Of a stretch of 39,908 nucleotides of DNA, positions 1 through 8,560 are shown piece by piece. The position numbers and the translations under genes are program-made. Positions within the stretch are counted from its first letter, which is position 1. Each line of letters starts with the position of its first letter. Where the stretch lies: contig NZ_JANWVH010000017.1 of NCBI RefSeq assembly GCF_025056915.1, forward strand, positions 1-39,908, written 5' to 3'. Source of the DNA: Meiothermus sp. GTDB taxonomy: Bacteria; Deinococcota; Deinococci; Deinococcales; Thermaceae. The notes under the pieces are model-generated. The model made no database searches, was not told where the DNA came from, and was given only the letters and a program-made list of their open reading frames with translations.

Positions 1-369
1 CTCAACCTTTTGGACCCCCACCTGCGCCGGATTGCCCGGGCCGCTAACCACATCCGGGTTCACTTCCGCGAGCCCCTGGATGTGCGGGCCCTGGCCCGGC
101 TGGCCCACATGAGCGAAAGCGCTTTTTACGAGCACTTCAAGCGCGTAACCTCCCTAACCCCGTTGCAGTACCAGAAAGCCCTGCGCTTGCAGGAAGCGCG
201 AAAGCTCCTCTTGGATGGACTTTCTGTGGTGCAGGTGGCGCGAGAGGTGGGCTACGCGAGCCTTTCTCAATTTACCCGAGAATACCGCCGTTTCTTCGGT
301 GCGCCTCCCTCCAGGGATGCCGCCAGGCTGCGGGAGCAAGGTGGGCTGGTTGCCTCGCAGGCTGGATGA
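1..369 (+). CDS. AraC-family transcriptional regulator, C-terminal part (5' end outside the window)
   Basis: The frame is open to the left edge, so this is the tail of a longer gene; the TTG at 10 is not a convincing start. The visible 122 residues hold the two helix-turn-helix motifs of an AraC DNA-binding domain. The first is around LARLAHMSESAFYEHFKRVT and the second around VAREVGYASLSQFTREYRRF, ending in the typical FGAPPSRD segment. The pattern (HIRVHFREPL, TPLQYQKALRLQEARKLLL) is that of AraC proteins with the AraC_N type sensor domain, which would lie upstream. The gene ends 19 bp from the convergent ppsA stop codon. Target genes cannot be told from this fragment. Confidence 0.9.
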   Translation, partial: LNLLDPHLRRIARAANHIRVHFREPLDVRALARLAHMSESAFYEHFKRVTSLTPLQYQKALRLQEARKLLLDGLSVVQVAREVGYASLSQFTREYRRFFGAPPSRDAARLREQGGLVASQAG

Positions 370-388
370 ACAGCGCAGCTCGGGCGGT

Positions 389-2761
389 TTAGCCGCTTAC
401 CTTTTCCCTTTGCCCCTCGGCCAGGTAGAGCCAGGTCTCGAGCACGCTGTCGGGGTTGAGCGAGATGCTCTCGATGCCCTGCTCCACCAGCCACAGCGCA
501 AACTCGGGGTGGTCGGAAGGGCCCTGGCCGCAGATGCCGATGTACTTGCCCATTTTCTTGGCGGTTTGGATGGCGTGGGAGAGCAAGAACTTAACGGCTT
601 CGTCTTGTTCGTTGAAAAGCTCGGCCACCAGGCCCGAGTCGCGGTCGAGGGCCAGGGTAAGCTGGGTGAGGTCGTTGGAGCCGATTGAGAAGCCGTCAAA
701 AAGCTCCAGGAACTGCTCGGCCAGAATCGCATTGGACGGCACTTCACACATCATCACAATCTTGAGCCCGTCCTTGCCCCGCTCGAGGCCGTTGTTTTTG
801 AGGATTTCCAGCACCGCCTGGGCCTCCCTGACCGTTCGCACAAAGGGCACCATGACCCACACGTTCTGGAGGCCCTTGGTTTCGCGCACCTCGCGGATGG
901 CCGCACACTCCAGGGCAAAGGCTTCGGCAAACTCAGGCGAGCGGTAGCGCGAGGCCCCGCGGAAGCCAATCATAGGGTTTTCTTCCTTGGGCTCATAGCG
1001 GCTGCCGCCCAGCAGGTGGGCGTACTCGTTGGACTTGAAGTCCGACAGGCGCACAATCACCGGGTGGGGCGCAAAGGCCGCAGCAATCATGCTGATACCC
1101 TCGGCGAGCTTTTCGCGGTAGAAGGCCACCGGGCTCTCGTAGCCCGCCGTGCGCTGGCGGATGGCTTCCTTGAGGTCTTCGGGGAGTTGGTCGAACTCCA
1201 GCAGGGCCTTGGGATGGATTCCGATGGTGTTGTTGATGATGAACTCGAGCCGAGCCAGCCCAACCCCGGCATTGGGCAGGTTGGCAAAGCTAAAGGCCCG
1301 CTCGGGCGAGGCCACGTTCATCATGATTTTGGTGGGGATGGGGGGCATCTTGTCGAGCTCGATGCGCTGCATCTCGAAGCGCGGGCTGCCCTCGTAGACC
1401 CGGCCCACGTCCCCTTCGGCGCAGGAGACCGTGACCGTCTGCCCATCCTTGAGTACCTCGGTCGCCCCGGCGGCCCCCACCACCGCGGGAATACCCAGCT
1501 CCCGGGCCACGATGGCCGCATGGCAGGTGCGCCCGCCCCGGTTGGTCACGATGGCCGCGGCCTTCTTCATCACCGGCTCCCAGTCGGGGTCGGTCATGTC
1601 GGCCACCAGGACATCGCCCTCCTGCACCCGGTTCATCTCGCGGGGGTGCTGGATGACCCGTACCGGGCCGGCCCCAATCCGTTGACCTACCGCCCGGCCC
1701 GTGACCAGCACCGTGCCCCGTTCCTTCATCTCAAAACGCTCAATCACCCGGTTGGCCCGGCTCTGCACGGTCTCGGGGCGGGCCTGCAATATGTAGATTT
1801 GCCCGTCCAGACCATCTTTGGCCCACTCGATGTCCATGGGCCGTCCGTAGTGCTGCTCAATCAGCAGGGCTTGCCTGGCCAGCTCGAGCACCTCGGCATC
1901 GCCGATGGAAAAGCAACGACGTTCGGCCAGAGTGGTCTCGATGGCCTGAACCCCCCGCCCCTCCCCGGCGTAAACCATCTTCTGCAGCTTGCTGCCCAGG
2001 GTGCGCTGCAGGATGGTGTTGCGCCCCTCTGCCAGACCCTTCTTGTAGACGTAAAACTCATCCGGGTTGACCGCTCCCTGCACCAGAAGCTCGCCCAGCC
2101 CGTAGCTCGAGGTGATGAAAATCGCATCGCGGAAGCCCGACTCGGTGTCCAGGGTGAAGGCCACCCCGCTCGCGCCCAGGTCGCTGCGCACCATGCGCTG
2201 CACCCCCGCCGAGAGTGCGACCTCCTCGTGGGCGAAGCCGTGGTGGACGCGGTAGGCGATGGCCCGGTCGTTATAGAGCGAGGCAAAGACCTTCTTGATG
2301 TGCAAAAGCACGCTCTCGATGCCCTTCACGTTCAGGAAGGTCTCCTGCTGACCGGCGAAGCTGGCCTCGGGCAGGTCTTCGGCGGTGGCGCTGGAGCGCA
2401 CTGCAACGGAAAGTCCGCCCGGAGAGGCGGACTCGAGGCGAATGTAGGCATCTACGATGGCTACTTCTAGGGCTTTGGGTAGTTCGGCCTGCTCAACCCA
2501 GCCCCGAATCTCGGCCCCTACGCGGGCCAGCTCGTCCACATCCTCGATGTTCAGCTGGTGCAGGGCCGCATGGATGCGCTCCCTTAGCCGGTTGTGGTGC
2601 AGGAACTCCCGGAAGGCCTCCGCCGTGGTAGCAAAGCCCCCCGGAACCCGCACCCCGGCCTGGGAAAGGTTGGCCAACATCTCCCCGATGGAGGCGTTTT
2701 TGCCCCCGACCACTTCCAGGTCCTTCATGCCCAGCGTTTCGAACCAGCGGATATAAGCCAT
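389..2761 (-). CDS. ppsA: Phosphoenolpyruvate synthase (pyruvate, water dikinase)
   Basis: Converts pyruvate, ATP and water to phosphoenolpyruvate, AMP and phosphate, the first step of gluconeogenesis from pyruvate. The 790-residue protein matches the usual length of about 790. The N-terminal pyruvate-phosphate dikinase ATP-binding domain begins with [21 protein letters not shown]-type sequence. The swivelling phosphohistidine domain has [15 protein letters not shown] with catalytic His414, and the C-terminal PEP-binding barrel has [16 protein letters not shown] and [12 protein letters not shown]. Thr412, two residues before His414, is the site expected to be phosphorylated by the PpsR-type regulator encoded divergently next door. 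I chose the ATG at 2761, although the frame stays open 36 codons further, because GAGGTG lies 5 nt before it and the protein then starts like other PpsA enzymes. Confidence 0.97.
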   Translation of the reverse strand: MAYIRWFETLGMKDLEVVGGKNASIGEMLANLSQAGVRVPGGFATTAEAFREFLHHNRLRERIHAALHQLNIEDVDELARVGAEIRGWVEQAELPKALEVAIVDAYIRLESASPGGLSVAVRSSATAEDLPEASFAGQQETFLNVKGIESVLLHIKKVFASLYNDRAIAYRVHHGFAHEEVALSAGVQRMVRSDLGASGVAFTLDTESGFRDAIFITSSYGLGELLVQGAVNPDEFYVYKKGLAEGRNTILQRTLGSKLQKMVYAGEGRGVQAIETTLAERRCFSIGDAEVLELARQALLIEQHYGRPMDIEWAKDGLDGQIYILQARPETVQSRANRVIERFEMKERGTVLVTGRAVGQRIGAGPVRVIQHPREMNRVQEGDVLVADMTDPDWEPVMKKAAAIVTNRGGRTCHAAIVARELGIPAVVGAAGATEVLKDGQTVTVSCAEGDVGRVYEGSPRFEMQRIELDKMPPIPTKIMMNVASPERAFSFANLPNAGVGLARLEFIINNTIGIHPKALLEFDQLPEDLKEAIRQRTAGYESPVAFYREKLAEGISMIAAAFAPHPVIVRLSDFKSNEYAHLLGGSRYEPKEENPMIGFRGASRYRSPEFAEAFALECAAIREVRETKGLQNVWVMVPFVRTVREAQAVLEILKNNGLERGKDGLKIVMMCEVPSNAILAEQFLELFDGFSIGSNDLTQLTLALDRDSGLVAELFNEQDEAVKFLLSHAIQTAKKMGKYIGICGQGPSDHPEFALWLVEQGIESISLNPDSVLETWLYLAEGQREKVSG

Positions 2762-2824
2762 AAGCGCACCTCGTTGCAGTTGATGGTAGTTTGAGTGGGG
2801 AGCAGAAAGGAGGGGTCGGTTTTG

Positions 2825-2878
2825 GTGTAGGTATGCCCCAGACTTCTGTGTAATAGTCGCTACACACATAAACTACAC
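2825..2878. promoter_or_regulatory. Cluster of GTGTA/TACAC half-sites between ppsA and ppsR
   Basis: The 146-bp divergent region holds GTGTA at 2825-2829 and 2848-2852 and its complement TACAC at 2861-2865 and 2874-2878. The middle pair forms the inverted repeat TGTGTA-N8-TACACA (2847-2866). The last three sites start exactly 13 bp apart. TACACT at 2874-2879 could also be the -10 box of ppsR. The layout suits a dimeric regulator controlling both genes, but no protein can be named. Confidence 0.45.
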
Positions 2879-2907
2879 TGTTATGGAGGGGCTTTGCGGA
2901 GAAAACC

Positions 2908-3723
2908 ATGGAACGAACGGTTTTTATCGTCTCAGACCACACCGGCCTGACCGCGGAGTCGGTGGCCAGGAGCCTGCTGGCCCAGTTTGAGGCTGTGCAG
3001 TTTCGCTATGTAACGCGGCCCTTTACCAACACCGAAGAAGAGGTTTATGGGCTGGTGTACGAAATTAACTCAATTTTTGAGCGGGAAGGGGTCAGGCCCA
3101 TTGTTTTCTCCACGCTGGCCAATCCAGTGCTAAACGACCAGCTCAAAACAGCCCCTGCCCTGCATTTTGACCTGTTTCGCAGCTATTTGGGGGAACTGGA
3201 GCGCGAGCTCGGCCAGCCCCCCACCGGGCGGGTGGGGCGGCTGCACAGCGTGAGCGACAACAACTACTTCACCCGCATTGACGCGGTGGACTTTGCCCTG
3301 GCCACCGACGATGGCCTGGGGGAGCGCTACTACCAGATGGCCGATGTGATTCTGGTGGGGGTCAGCCGGGCCGGCAAGACCCCAACCTGCCTCTTTCTGG
3401 GTATGCAGTACGGCCTGCGGGCCTCCAACTACCCCCTGGCCGAGGACGATTTTGAACGAGAAACCCTGCCCGAACCCATTCGGGCCTATAAGAACAAAAT
3501 CTTCGGTCTGACCATTCATCCCCAGCGGCTCAGCCAGATTCGCACCCAGCGCAAGCCGGGCAGTCGCTACGCCTCGGTTGAGCAGTGCGAGTATGAGGTG
3601 CGCCGGGCCGAGCAGCTCTTCAGGCGGGTGGGGATTCGCTATTTCGACACCACCAGTGCCTCCATCGAGGAAATAGCCGCCAACATTGTGCAGTCGGCTG
3701 GCTTGCAGCGGCGCTTCGCCTGA
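2908..3723 (+). CDS. ppsR: PEP synthase regulatory protein (bifunctional Thr kinase / pyrophosphorylase)
   Basis: A DUF299/PSRP-family protein of 271 residues, the normal size. Family members inactivate PpsA by ADP-dependent phosphorylation of a threonine near the catalytic histidine and reactivate it by phosphate-dependent removal. The N-terminus [17 protein letters not shown] and the P-loop [10 protein letters not shown] at residues 151-160 are diagnostic. The downstream segment GLRASNYPL is also typical. Related proteins regulate pyruvate phosphate dikinase, but the divergent ppsA neighbour and Thr412 in that protein point to PpsA as the substrate. GGAG at 2898-2901 supports the ATG at 2908. 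Confidence 0.95.
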   Translation: MERTVFIVSDHTGLTAESVARSLLAQFEAVQFRYVTRPFTNTEEEVYGLVYEINSIFEREGVRPIVFSTLANPVLNDQLKTAPALHFDLFRSYLGELERELGQPPTGRVGRLHSVSDNNYFTRIDAVDFALATDDGLGERYYQMADVILVGVSRAGKTPTCLFLGMQYGLRASNYPLAEDDFERETLPEPIRAYKNKIFGLTIHPQRLSQIRTQRKPGSRYASVEQCEYEVRRAEQLFRRVGIRYFDTTSASIEEIAANIVQSAGLQRRFA

Positions 3724-3769
3724 TTGAAGGGAGATTGTGAGCCGGGTCGGAGAATCCCGACTAAACTAC

Positions 3770-3798
3770 TATACATTCTGGGGAACAAAACCTATACT
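3770..3798 (+). promoter_or_regulatory. Probable promoter of the suf operon
   Basis: A -35-like TATACA (3770-3775) is separated by 17 bp from a -10 box TATACT (3793-3798). Transcription would start near 3805, about 48 nt before sufC. The -35 box matches the consensus at only 4 of 6 positions, so the start site is a prediction. Confidence 0.5.
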
Positions 3799-3826
3799 CT
3801 TATTGCGAGTGATTCGCAGTAAGAGT
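3796..3826. promoter_or_regulatory. 31-bp inverted repeat over the suf -10 box (operator candidate)
   Basis: The arms ACTCTTATTGCGA (3796-3808) and TCGCAGTAAGAGT (3814-3826) are reverse complements with one mismatch, separated by 5 bp. The left arm overlaps the last three bases of the predicted -10 box, so a bound protein should block RNA polymerase. There is no T-run, so it is not an intrinsic terminator. Iron-sulfur operons elsewhere are controlled by IscR, SufR or Fur; none of these is encoded in the window and the site is not a clear match to any of their boxes. Confidence 0.6.
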
Positions 3827-3852
3827 CGGAACGCCAAAAAAAGGGGAGAAGC

Positions 3853-4611
3853 ATGGTCAACCAACTGGAAATCCGCAACCTGCACGCCAGAATCGTGGAT
3901 GGCGAAACCATCCTGAACGGGGTCAACCTGATTGTGCCCAAGGGGCAGATTCACGCCATCATGGGGCCCAACGGGGCCGGCAAAAGCACCCTGGGCAAGA
4001 TCATCGCTGGGGACCCCAGCTACGAGATTACCAAGGGCGACATCCTGATGGATGGGGAGAGCATCCTCGAGATGGAAGCCGATGAACGCGCGCGCAAAGG
4101 CTTGTTTCTGGCCTTCCAGTACCCTGTCGAGGTGCCGGGCGTCTCCAACGCCAACTTCCTGCGCCTGGCTTTGCAGGCCAAGCAGGGCGGCGAAGTCAAT
4201 ATGATGGAGTTTTACGGCAAGCTGCAGAAGGCCTTGAAGACCCTCGAGTGGGACGAGAGTATCTTGACCCGCTACCTCAACGATGGCTTCTCGGGCGGCG
4301 AAAAGAAGCGCAACGAGATTATGCACATGATGGTGCTCGAGCCCACCTACGCCATCATGGACGAGACCGACTCGGGCCTGGATATTGACGCTTTGAAGGT
4401 AGTGGCCAAGGGCGTGAACGCCATGCGGGGCCCCAACTTCGGCGCGCTTTTGATTACCCACTATCAGCGTCTCCTGAACTACATCGTGCCGGATGCGGTG
4501 CACGTGATGATTGATGGGCGCATCGTGACCTCGGGTGGCCCGGAGCTAGCCCTGAGGCTCGAGGAACAGGGCTACGACTGGGTCAAGGAACTGGCCGCAA
4601 CCGCCAGCTAA
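3853..4611 (+). CDS. sufC: Fe-S cluster assembly ATPase SufC
   Basis: This soluble ABC-type ATPase of the SufBCD scaffold complex powers iron-sulfur cluster assembly in the cytoplasm. The 252-residue protein shows Walker [10 protein letters not shown] (38-46), the SufC-type signature [10 protein letters not shown], and Walker [17 protein letters not shown], where SufC proteins characteristically have DETDSGLD. Length is normal. The start at 3853 is preceded by AGGGGAGAAGC, a good ribosome binding site. It is first in a four-gene series with sufB 30 bp downstream, and expression probably depends on the palindromic site upstream. Confidence 0.97.
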   Translation: MVNQLEIRNLHARIVDGETILNGVNLIVPKGQIHAIMGPNGAGKSTLGKIIAGDPSYEITKGDILMDGESILEMEADERARKGLFLAFQYPVEVPGVSNANFLRLALQAKQGGEVNMMEFYGKLQKALKTLEWDESILTRYLNDGFSGGEKKRNEIMHMMVLEPTYAIMDETDSGLDIDALKVVAKGVNAMRGPNFGALLITHYQRLLNYIVPDAVHVMIDGRIVTSGGPELALRLEEQGYDWVKELAATAS

Positions 4612-4641
4612 TGGGGCCCCTGGCCCCTCAAGGGAGCAAAC

Positions 4642-6051
4642 ATGTCCGAAAACATCCTGGTTGAAGACATTGGCAATGAATACAAGTACGGCTTTGTGGA
4701 CGAGGTTCAGCCGGTCTGGAAGGCCGAGAAGGGCCTCTCGAGGCGCGTGGTGGAGGCCATCAGCTACCACAAGGACGAGCCGGCCTGGATGCTTCAGTTC
4801 CGCCTGAAGGCCCTGGAAATCTACCAGTCCAAGCCGGTGCCCACCTGGGGGGCCGACCTCTCGGGCCTCAACATGGACGAGATTTACTTCTACGCCAAGC
4901 CCACCGAAAAGCGCGACGCCCGGAGCTGGGACGAGGTGCCCGAGGAGATTCGCCGCACCTACGAGAAACTTGGCATCCCCGAGGCTGAGCGCAAGGTGCT
5001 GGCCGGGGTGGGCGCGCAGTACGACTCGGAGATGGTCTACCACCAGGTGCGCGAGGAACTCCAGCGCCTGGGGGTAATCTTCGTCTCCATCGAGGAAGGG
5101 CTCAAGCACCACGAAGACCTCTTCCGCGAGTACTTCGCCACCGTGATTCCCCCCGAGGACAACAAGTACGCCGCCCTCAACTCGGCGGTCTGGTCGGGTG
5201 GGAGCTTTGTGTATGTGCCCAAGGGGGTCAAGGTCGAGCTGCCCTTGCAGGCCTACTTCCGGGTCAACACCGCCGAGCTGGGCCAGTTCGAGCGCACCAT
5301 CATCGTGGTGGACGAGGGCGCCGAGGTGCACTACATCGAGGGCTGCACGGCCCCCACCTACACCACCGACTCCTTCCACTCCGGGGTGATCGAGATTGTG
5401 GTCAATCAGGGGGCCAAGAGCCGCTACACCACCATCCAGAACTGGTCGCACAACATGTACAACCTGGTGACCCAGCGGGCTTTGGTCAAGAAAGACGCCT
5501 ACCATATGTGGCTGGACGGCAACCTGGGCTCCAAGGTGACCATGAAGTACCCCTCCAGCTACCTGGTCGAGGAGGGGGCCCGCTCGGACATCCTCTCGAT
5601 TGCCTTTGCCAATACGGGCCAGCACCAGGATGCCGGGGGCAAGCTCATCTTCGCGGCCTCGCATACTGGCGGCTCCATCGTATCCAAGAGCATCTCCAAA
5701 GGTGCGGGCCGCAGCAGCTACCGGGGTCTCATTAAGGTGTACGAAGGGGCCAAGCACGTCAAGGTGAACGTGGAGTGCGATGCGCTCCTCATCAACGAGG
5801 AGTCCCGCACCGACACCTACCCCTACATGGAAATTGAAGACGACACCGCCACCGTGGGCCACGAGGCCACCGTAAGCCGCCTGAACGACGAGCAGATCTT
5901 CTACCTGCAAAGCCGGGGCCTGCCCGAGGACGAAGCGGCGGCGCTGATCGTGCGGGGCTTCATCGAGCCGGTGGCCAAGGAGCTGCCGCTCGAGTACGCC
6001 GTCGAGCTGAACCGGCTGATCGAGCTCGAGATGGAAGGGTCGGTGGGCTAA
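4642..6051 (+). CDS. sufB: Fe-S cluster assembly scaffold protein SufB
   Basis: SufB binds the nascent cluster in the SufBC2D complex. The 469-residue product has the usual size and the diagnostic SufB core: LNSAVWSGGSFVYVPKGV, the beta-helix segment EGCTAPTYTTDSFHSGVIE, ARSDILSIAFANTGQHQDAG, and the C-terminal INEESRTDTYPYMEI followed by VGHEATVSRLNDEQIFYLQSRG. The Cys in EGCTAP and the Cys in VECDALL are conserved candidates for cluster handling. AGGGAG 9 nt before the ATG supports the start. sufD follows after a single base, suggesting translational coupling. Confidence 0.97.
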   Translation: MSENILVEDIGNEYKYGFVDEVQPVWKAEKGLSRRVVEAISYHKDEPAWMLQFRLKALEIYQSKPVPTWGADLSGLNMDEIYFYAKPTEKRDARSWDEVPEEIRRTYEKLGIPEAERKVLAGVGAQYDSEMVYHQVREELQRLGVIFVSIEEGLKHHEDLFREYFATVIPPEDNKYAALNSAVWSGGSFVYVPKGVKVELPLQAYFRVNTAELGQFERTIIVVDEGAEVHYIEGCTAPTYTTDSFHSGVIEIVVNQGAKSRYTTIQNWSHNMYNLVTQRALVKKDAYHMWLDGNLGSKVTMKYPSSYLVEEGARSDILSIAFANTGQHQDAGGKLIFAASHTGGSIVSKSISKGAGRSSYRGLIKVYEGAKHVKVNVECDALLINEESRTDTYPYMEIEDDTATVGHEATVSRLNDEQIFYLQSRGLPEDEAAALIVRGFIEPVAKELPLEYAVELNRLIELEMEGSVG

Positions 6052-6052
6052 C

Positions 6053-7387
6053 GTGGAACTGACCTCAACCCTCTCCCGCGACCTAATCTTGCAGGTCTCC
6101 AGCAAGCTGGGCGAACCCGACTGGCTCCGGGCCAAGCGCCTGCTGGCCTGGGAGACCTTTGCCAGGCTGCCCTATCCCACCCCCCGCACCGAGGAGTGGA
6201 AGTACACCGACATCACCGAGGTGCCCTTCGAGGAACTCTCCCTCGAGCTGCCCACCGGCCAGCCCCGGGCCATCCCCCAGGCCGTGCAAGACCGCCTGGC
6301 CCAGGCCCAGCTCTCGGGCTACGCGGTCTTTGTGGGCGCCGACTTGGTGCACGTTGAGCTGCCCGAGGCCCTTCGGGAGCAAGGCGTGATCCTCTGTAGC
6401 CTGCACGAAGCCATGGCCCGGCACCCCAGGCTGGTCGAGGAAAATTTGTTCAGGGCGGTGAACTGGTCGGATCTGGTCGGCACCCAGCAAAACCGCCCCG
6501 AGAACTCCAAAATTCCTGCCCTGAATGCGGCCCTCTTCACCCACGGGGTGTTTTTGTACATCCCCAGGAATGTGGAGTTCAGCAAGCCCATCGGGGTGTT
6601 CAAGTACCTGGAGGGCGGCCAGCTTTCAGCCTCGCGCACCCTGATTGTGGGCGATGTGAACAGCCAGGCGGTGTACATCGAGGAGTACATCTCACCGGCC
6701 AAGGTGGCCCCTTCGGTGAACACCTCTTCGACCGAGATCATCGTGGGCGACGGGGCCAAGGTGCGCCACGCCCACATCCAGCTTTTGGGCCAGGGCTTCT
6801 ATCACTTCCACCGCCAGCGGGCGCATCTCCAGCGCGACGCGGCCTTGAACGACCTGGTGGTCAACATGGGGGCCTCCCTGAGCCGGGCCGAGGTGCAGTC
6901 GGAGATGCTGGGGCCGGGCTCTTCCTCCGAGATGCTGGGCCTGTACTTCACCACCGGGCTCGAGCACGTGGACCACTACACCTTGCAGCACCACGTGGCC
7001 GACCACGCCTACTCGGATGTGCTCTACAAGGGCGCGGCCAAAGACCAGAGCCGCACCGTGTATGCGGGGCTCATCAAAGTGGAGCCGGGCGCCCAGAAGA
7101 CCGATGCCTACCAGACCAACCGCAACCTGCTCCTCTCCGCCGACGCGCGCAGCGATAGCGTGCCGCAACTCGAGATCGGCGCCAACGATGTGAAGTGCTC
7201 CCACGGCTCGTCCACCGCGCCGGTGGCCCCCGAGGAGCTCTTTTACCTGATGAGCCGGGGTCTGCCGCGCCACATGGCCCAGCAGATTCTGGTCAAGGGT
7301 CACATGACCGATGTGCTGACCCGCATCCCCATCGAGCCGCTGCGGCAGTACATCGAGAGCATCATCGAGGAGAAGGTCAGGGTGTAG
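6053..7387 (+). CDS. sufD: Fe-S cluster assembly protein SufD
   Basis: Paralogue of SufB that forms the heterodimeric scaffold with it. The 444-residue protein has the variable N-terminal helical part (TPRTEEWKYTDI motif near residue 45) and the beta-helix core with KYLEGGQLSASRTLIV, followed by a C-terminus with NRNLLLSADARSDSVPQLEI and DVKCSHGSSTAPV. That Cys-His pair is typical of SufD. Translation starts at a GTG one base after the sufB stop, with no strong separate ribosome binding site, so coupling to sufB is likely. A strong terminator follows the stop codon. Confidence 0.96.
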   Translation: MELTSTLSRDLILQVSSKLGEPDWLRAKRLLAWETFARLPYPTPRTEEWKYTDITEVPFEELSLELPTGQPRAIPQAVQDRLAQAQLSGYAVFVGADLVHVELPEALREQGVILCSLHEAMARHPRLVEENLFRAVNWSDLVGTQQNRPENSKIPALNAALFTHGVFLYIPRNVEFSKPIGVFKYLEGGQLSASRTLIVGDVNSQAVYIEEYISPAKVAPSVNTSSTEIIVGDGAKVRHAHIQLLGQGFYHFHRQRAHLQRDAALNDLVVNMGASLSRAEVQSEMLGPGSSSEMLGLYFTTGLEHVDHYTLQHHVADHAYSDVLYKGAAKDQSRTVYAGLIKVEPGAQKTDAYQTNRNLLLSADARSDSVPQLEIGANDVKCSHGSSTAPVAPEELFYLMSRGLPRHMAQQILVKGHMTDVLTRIPIEPLRQYIESIIEEKVRV

Positions 7388-7394
7388 TTCAAAG

Positions 7395-7439
7395 CGGAGG
7401 GCCGAAAGCTGGAAACCTACCTTTTGGCCCTCCGTTTTT
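7395..7439 (+). terminator. Intrinsic terminator between sufD and the Rieske gene
   Basis: A perfect 9-bp stem, CGGAGGGCC (7395-7403) with GGCCCTCCG (7426-7434), encloses a 22-nt loop and is followed directly by five T. It ends only 9 nt before the ATG of the Rieske gene, so that gene is either expressed by read-through or reduced relative to sufCBD. Confidence 0.85.
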
Positions 7440-7448
7440 GGCTTGCTT

Positions 7449-7751
7449 ATGTGGATTCCGGTTGCAACCCTCGACGAGTTCCGGAATGGCCGCCTGGTGG
7501 TCAGGGTGCAGGGCGAAAAAACCCCGGTGCTCCTCTTTTACACCGGCGAGGAAGTCTTTGCCATCGCCGACATCTGCACCCACGACAAGAACCCCCTCTC
7601 GGATGGCCCGGTTGAGGGCGAGACCATCCAGTGCACCCGTCATGGGGCCCGCTTCAACCTGCGCACCGGCAAGGCCACCCTGCCCGCCCCGCGTCCGGTC
7701 AAGGCCTACAAGACCAAGCTCGAAGCAGGGCAGGTCTGGCTCGAGGTATAA
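7449..7751 (+). CDS. Rieske [2Fe-2S] ferredoxin-like protein
   Basis: A 100-residue soluble protein that is essentially one Rieske domain, as in ferredoxin components of dioxygenases and NirD-like proteins. The cluster ligands are visible: Cys43 and His45 in CTHDKNPLSDG, and Cys62 and His65 in CTRHGARFNLRTG. There is no signal or membrane segment. The ATG at 7449 is preferred over the TTG at 7443 because the protein then begins like short Rieske ferredoxins; neither has a clear ribosome binding site. Its place after sufCBD suggests an electron-carrier role linked to cluster assembly, which is inference. Confidence 0.92.
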   Translation: MWIPVATLDEFRNGRLVVRVQGEKTPVLLFYTGEEVFAIADICTHDKNPLSDGPVEGETIQCTRHGARFNLRTGKATLPAPRPVKAYKTKLEAGQVWLEV

Positions 7752-7767
7752 CAAAACCCCGGGAAAG

Positions 7768-7789
7768 CGGCCCCTCGAGGGCCGTTTTT
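7768..7789 (+). terminator. Intrinsic terminator after the Rieske gene
   Basis: The stem CGGCCC (7768-7773) and GGGCCG (7779-7784) has a 5-nt loop CTCGA and is followed by TTTTT (7785-7789). It lies 16 nt after the stop codon and closes the suf transcription unit. Confidence 0.9.
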
Positions 7790-7851
7790 CTGTTTGATGG
7801 CCCTGCATTTGGGCCTTATGGTTCGTTGAGAATGCGCTATTTTGCGTATAT

Positions 7852-8098
7852 TACACAGCCTCAAAACCCATACACGCTCACAGAAGCGTGATAGCCCTCA
7901 ACCCCCTCTCTACCGCGTGGGGAGGGTTGGGGAGGGTTTATGCCAAGGCCCTCAATTCACATGATTGCATGGAGGGCCGGGTCAGCCACCCCGCCTGGCC
8001 TTCCCTGCAAGGTCGGGGGAAAACAGAGCGAGTGCAGGCTAAGATTGACTTGATTCGCTCGCCATGCGGGTGGGGTTGTACGGGCTTTTATGCGACAA
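7852..8098 (+). repeat. Dispersed repeat R1, copy 1
   Basis: About 247 bp of non-coding DNA, closely similar to 14070-14309 and more distantly to 35198-35410. Shared blocks include TACACAG, GATAGCCCTCAA, ACAGAGCGAGT and a 3' block ending ACGGGCTTTT. Two hairpins are visible: CACGCT/AGCGTG (7873-7878, 7885-7890) and CCCTCTCTAC/GTGGGGAGGG (7904-7913, 7917-7926, with two G-T pairs). No open frame is shared between the copies. It may be a MITE- or REP-like element, or an RNA-encoding element. Confidence 0.85.
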
Positions 8099-8560
8099 GG
8101 TAACATCAGGGCTGTCATTCCATCGCTTGAACTCTCTGCACACGGGAGGGGTGGTTGGGCAGAAGACAAGGATTTGGGGGCAGGGGGAGACCCACCACCA
8201 GCCTCTCTTCTACCCGTGCTTTGCCTTTCCTGCACGCCTGGAGCAGGTGCAAAGTGCAGCTTCCCTTTGGTTTCATTCACAGCCAAGTGATGCATTCCTG
8301 TAAGAAGCCTGTTTCCCCTCTGCCTGCTGGGCCCTCCATGGTTTAGACCGATACTTCGGGGGGCGTTAAGTCAAAAAAACGTGTTGGGTAGGGAGTATTC
8401 AGGAGGTTGTCGGCCAAATGCCGATCCATTGGCGTAACGAAAAGGGGCCTTTGATTAAGCATTTTTGCGCCACGTAACGGTCATTTACACGCCCTTGGCC
8501 CAGAGTTTCTCCTACTGTGGGTCTCAGTTGCTGGGCCCATCTATATAAGGAGAAAATGCC
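8099..8560. other. Gene-free stretch before the small-protein/GGDEF/CHAT cluster
   Basis: I see no credible gene here. A possible diverged R3 copy lies at about 8175-8250 (GACCCACCACCAG, then GCACGCCTGGAGCAGGT). Short stems occur at 8410-8424 (TCGGC/GCCGA) and at 8497-8503 with 8531-8537 (GGCCCAG/CTGGGCC), the second just ahead of the next gene's ribosome binding site. I looked for the conserved c-di-GMP riboswitch core and did not find it. Confidence 0.5.

Noticed and set aside
3746-3761. A terminator after ppsR (GTCGG/CCGAC)
   Set aside because: The stem is only 5 bp with no T-run, and the region is better explained as the suf promoter.
4546-6135. A 529-codon open frame on the minus strand opposite sufB
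   Set aside because: It is a by-product of GC-rich codon use in the clearly homologous sufB gene; its translation has no recognisable domain. The same applies to long opposite-strand frames at 1016-2470, 11140-12447, 19346-20728, 21995-23635 and 35358-36845.
7852-8098. R1 as a CRISPR array or a tandem repeat
   Set aside because: There is one unit per locus, with no regular short repeats and spacers; the similarity is between distant copies.
8099-8560. A c-di-GMP riboswitch upstream of the GGDEF cluster
   Set aside because: I looked for the conserved riboswitch core and did not find it; the stems present are short and unrelated.
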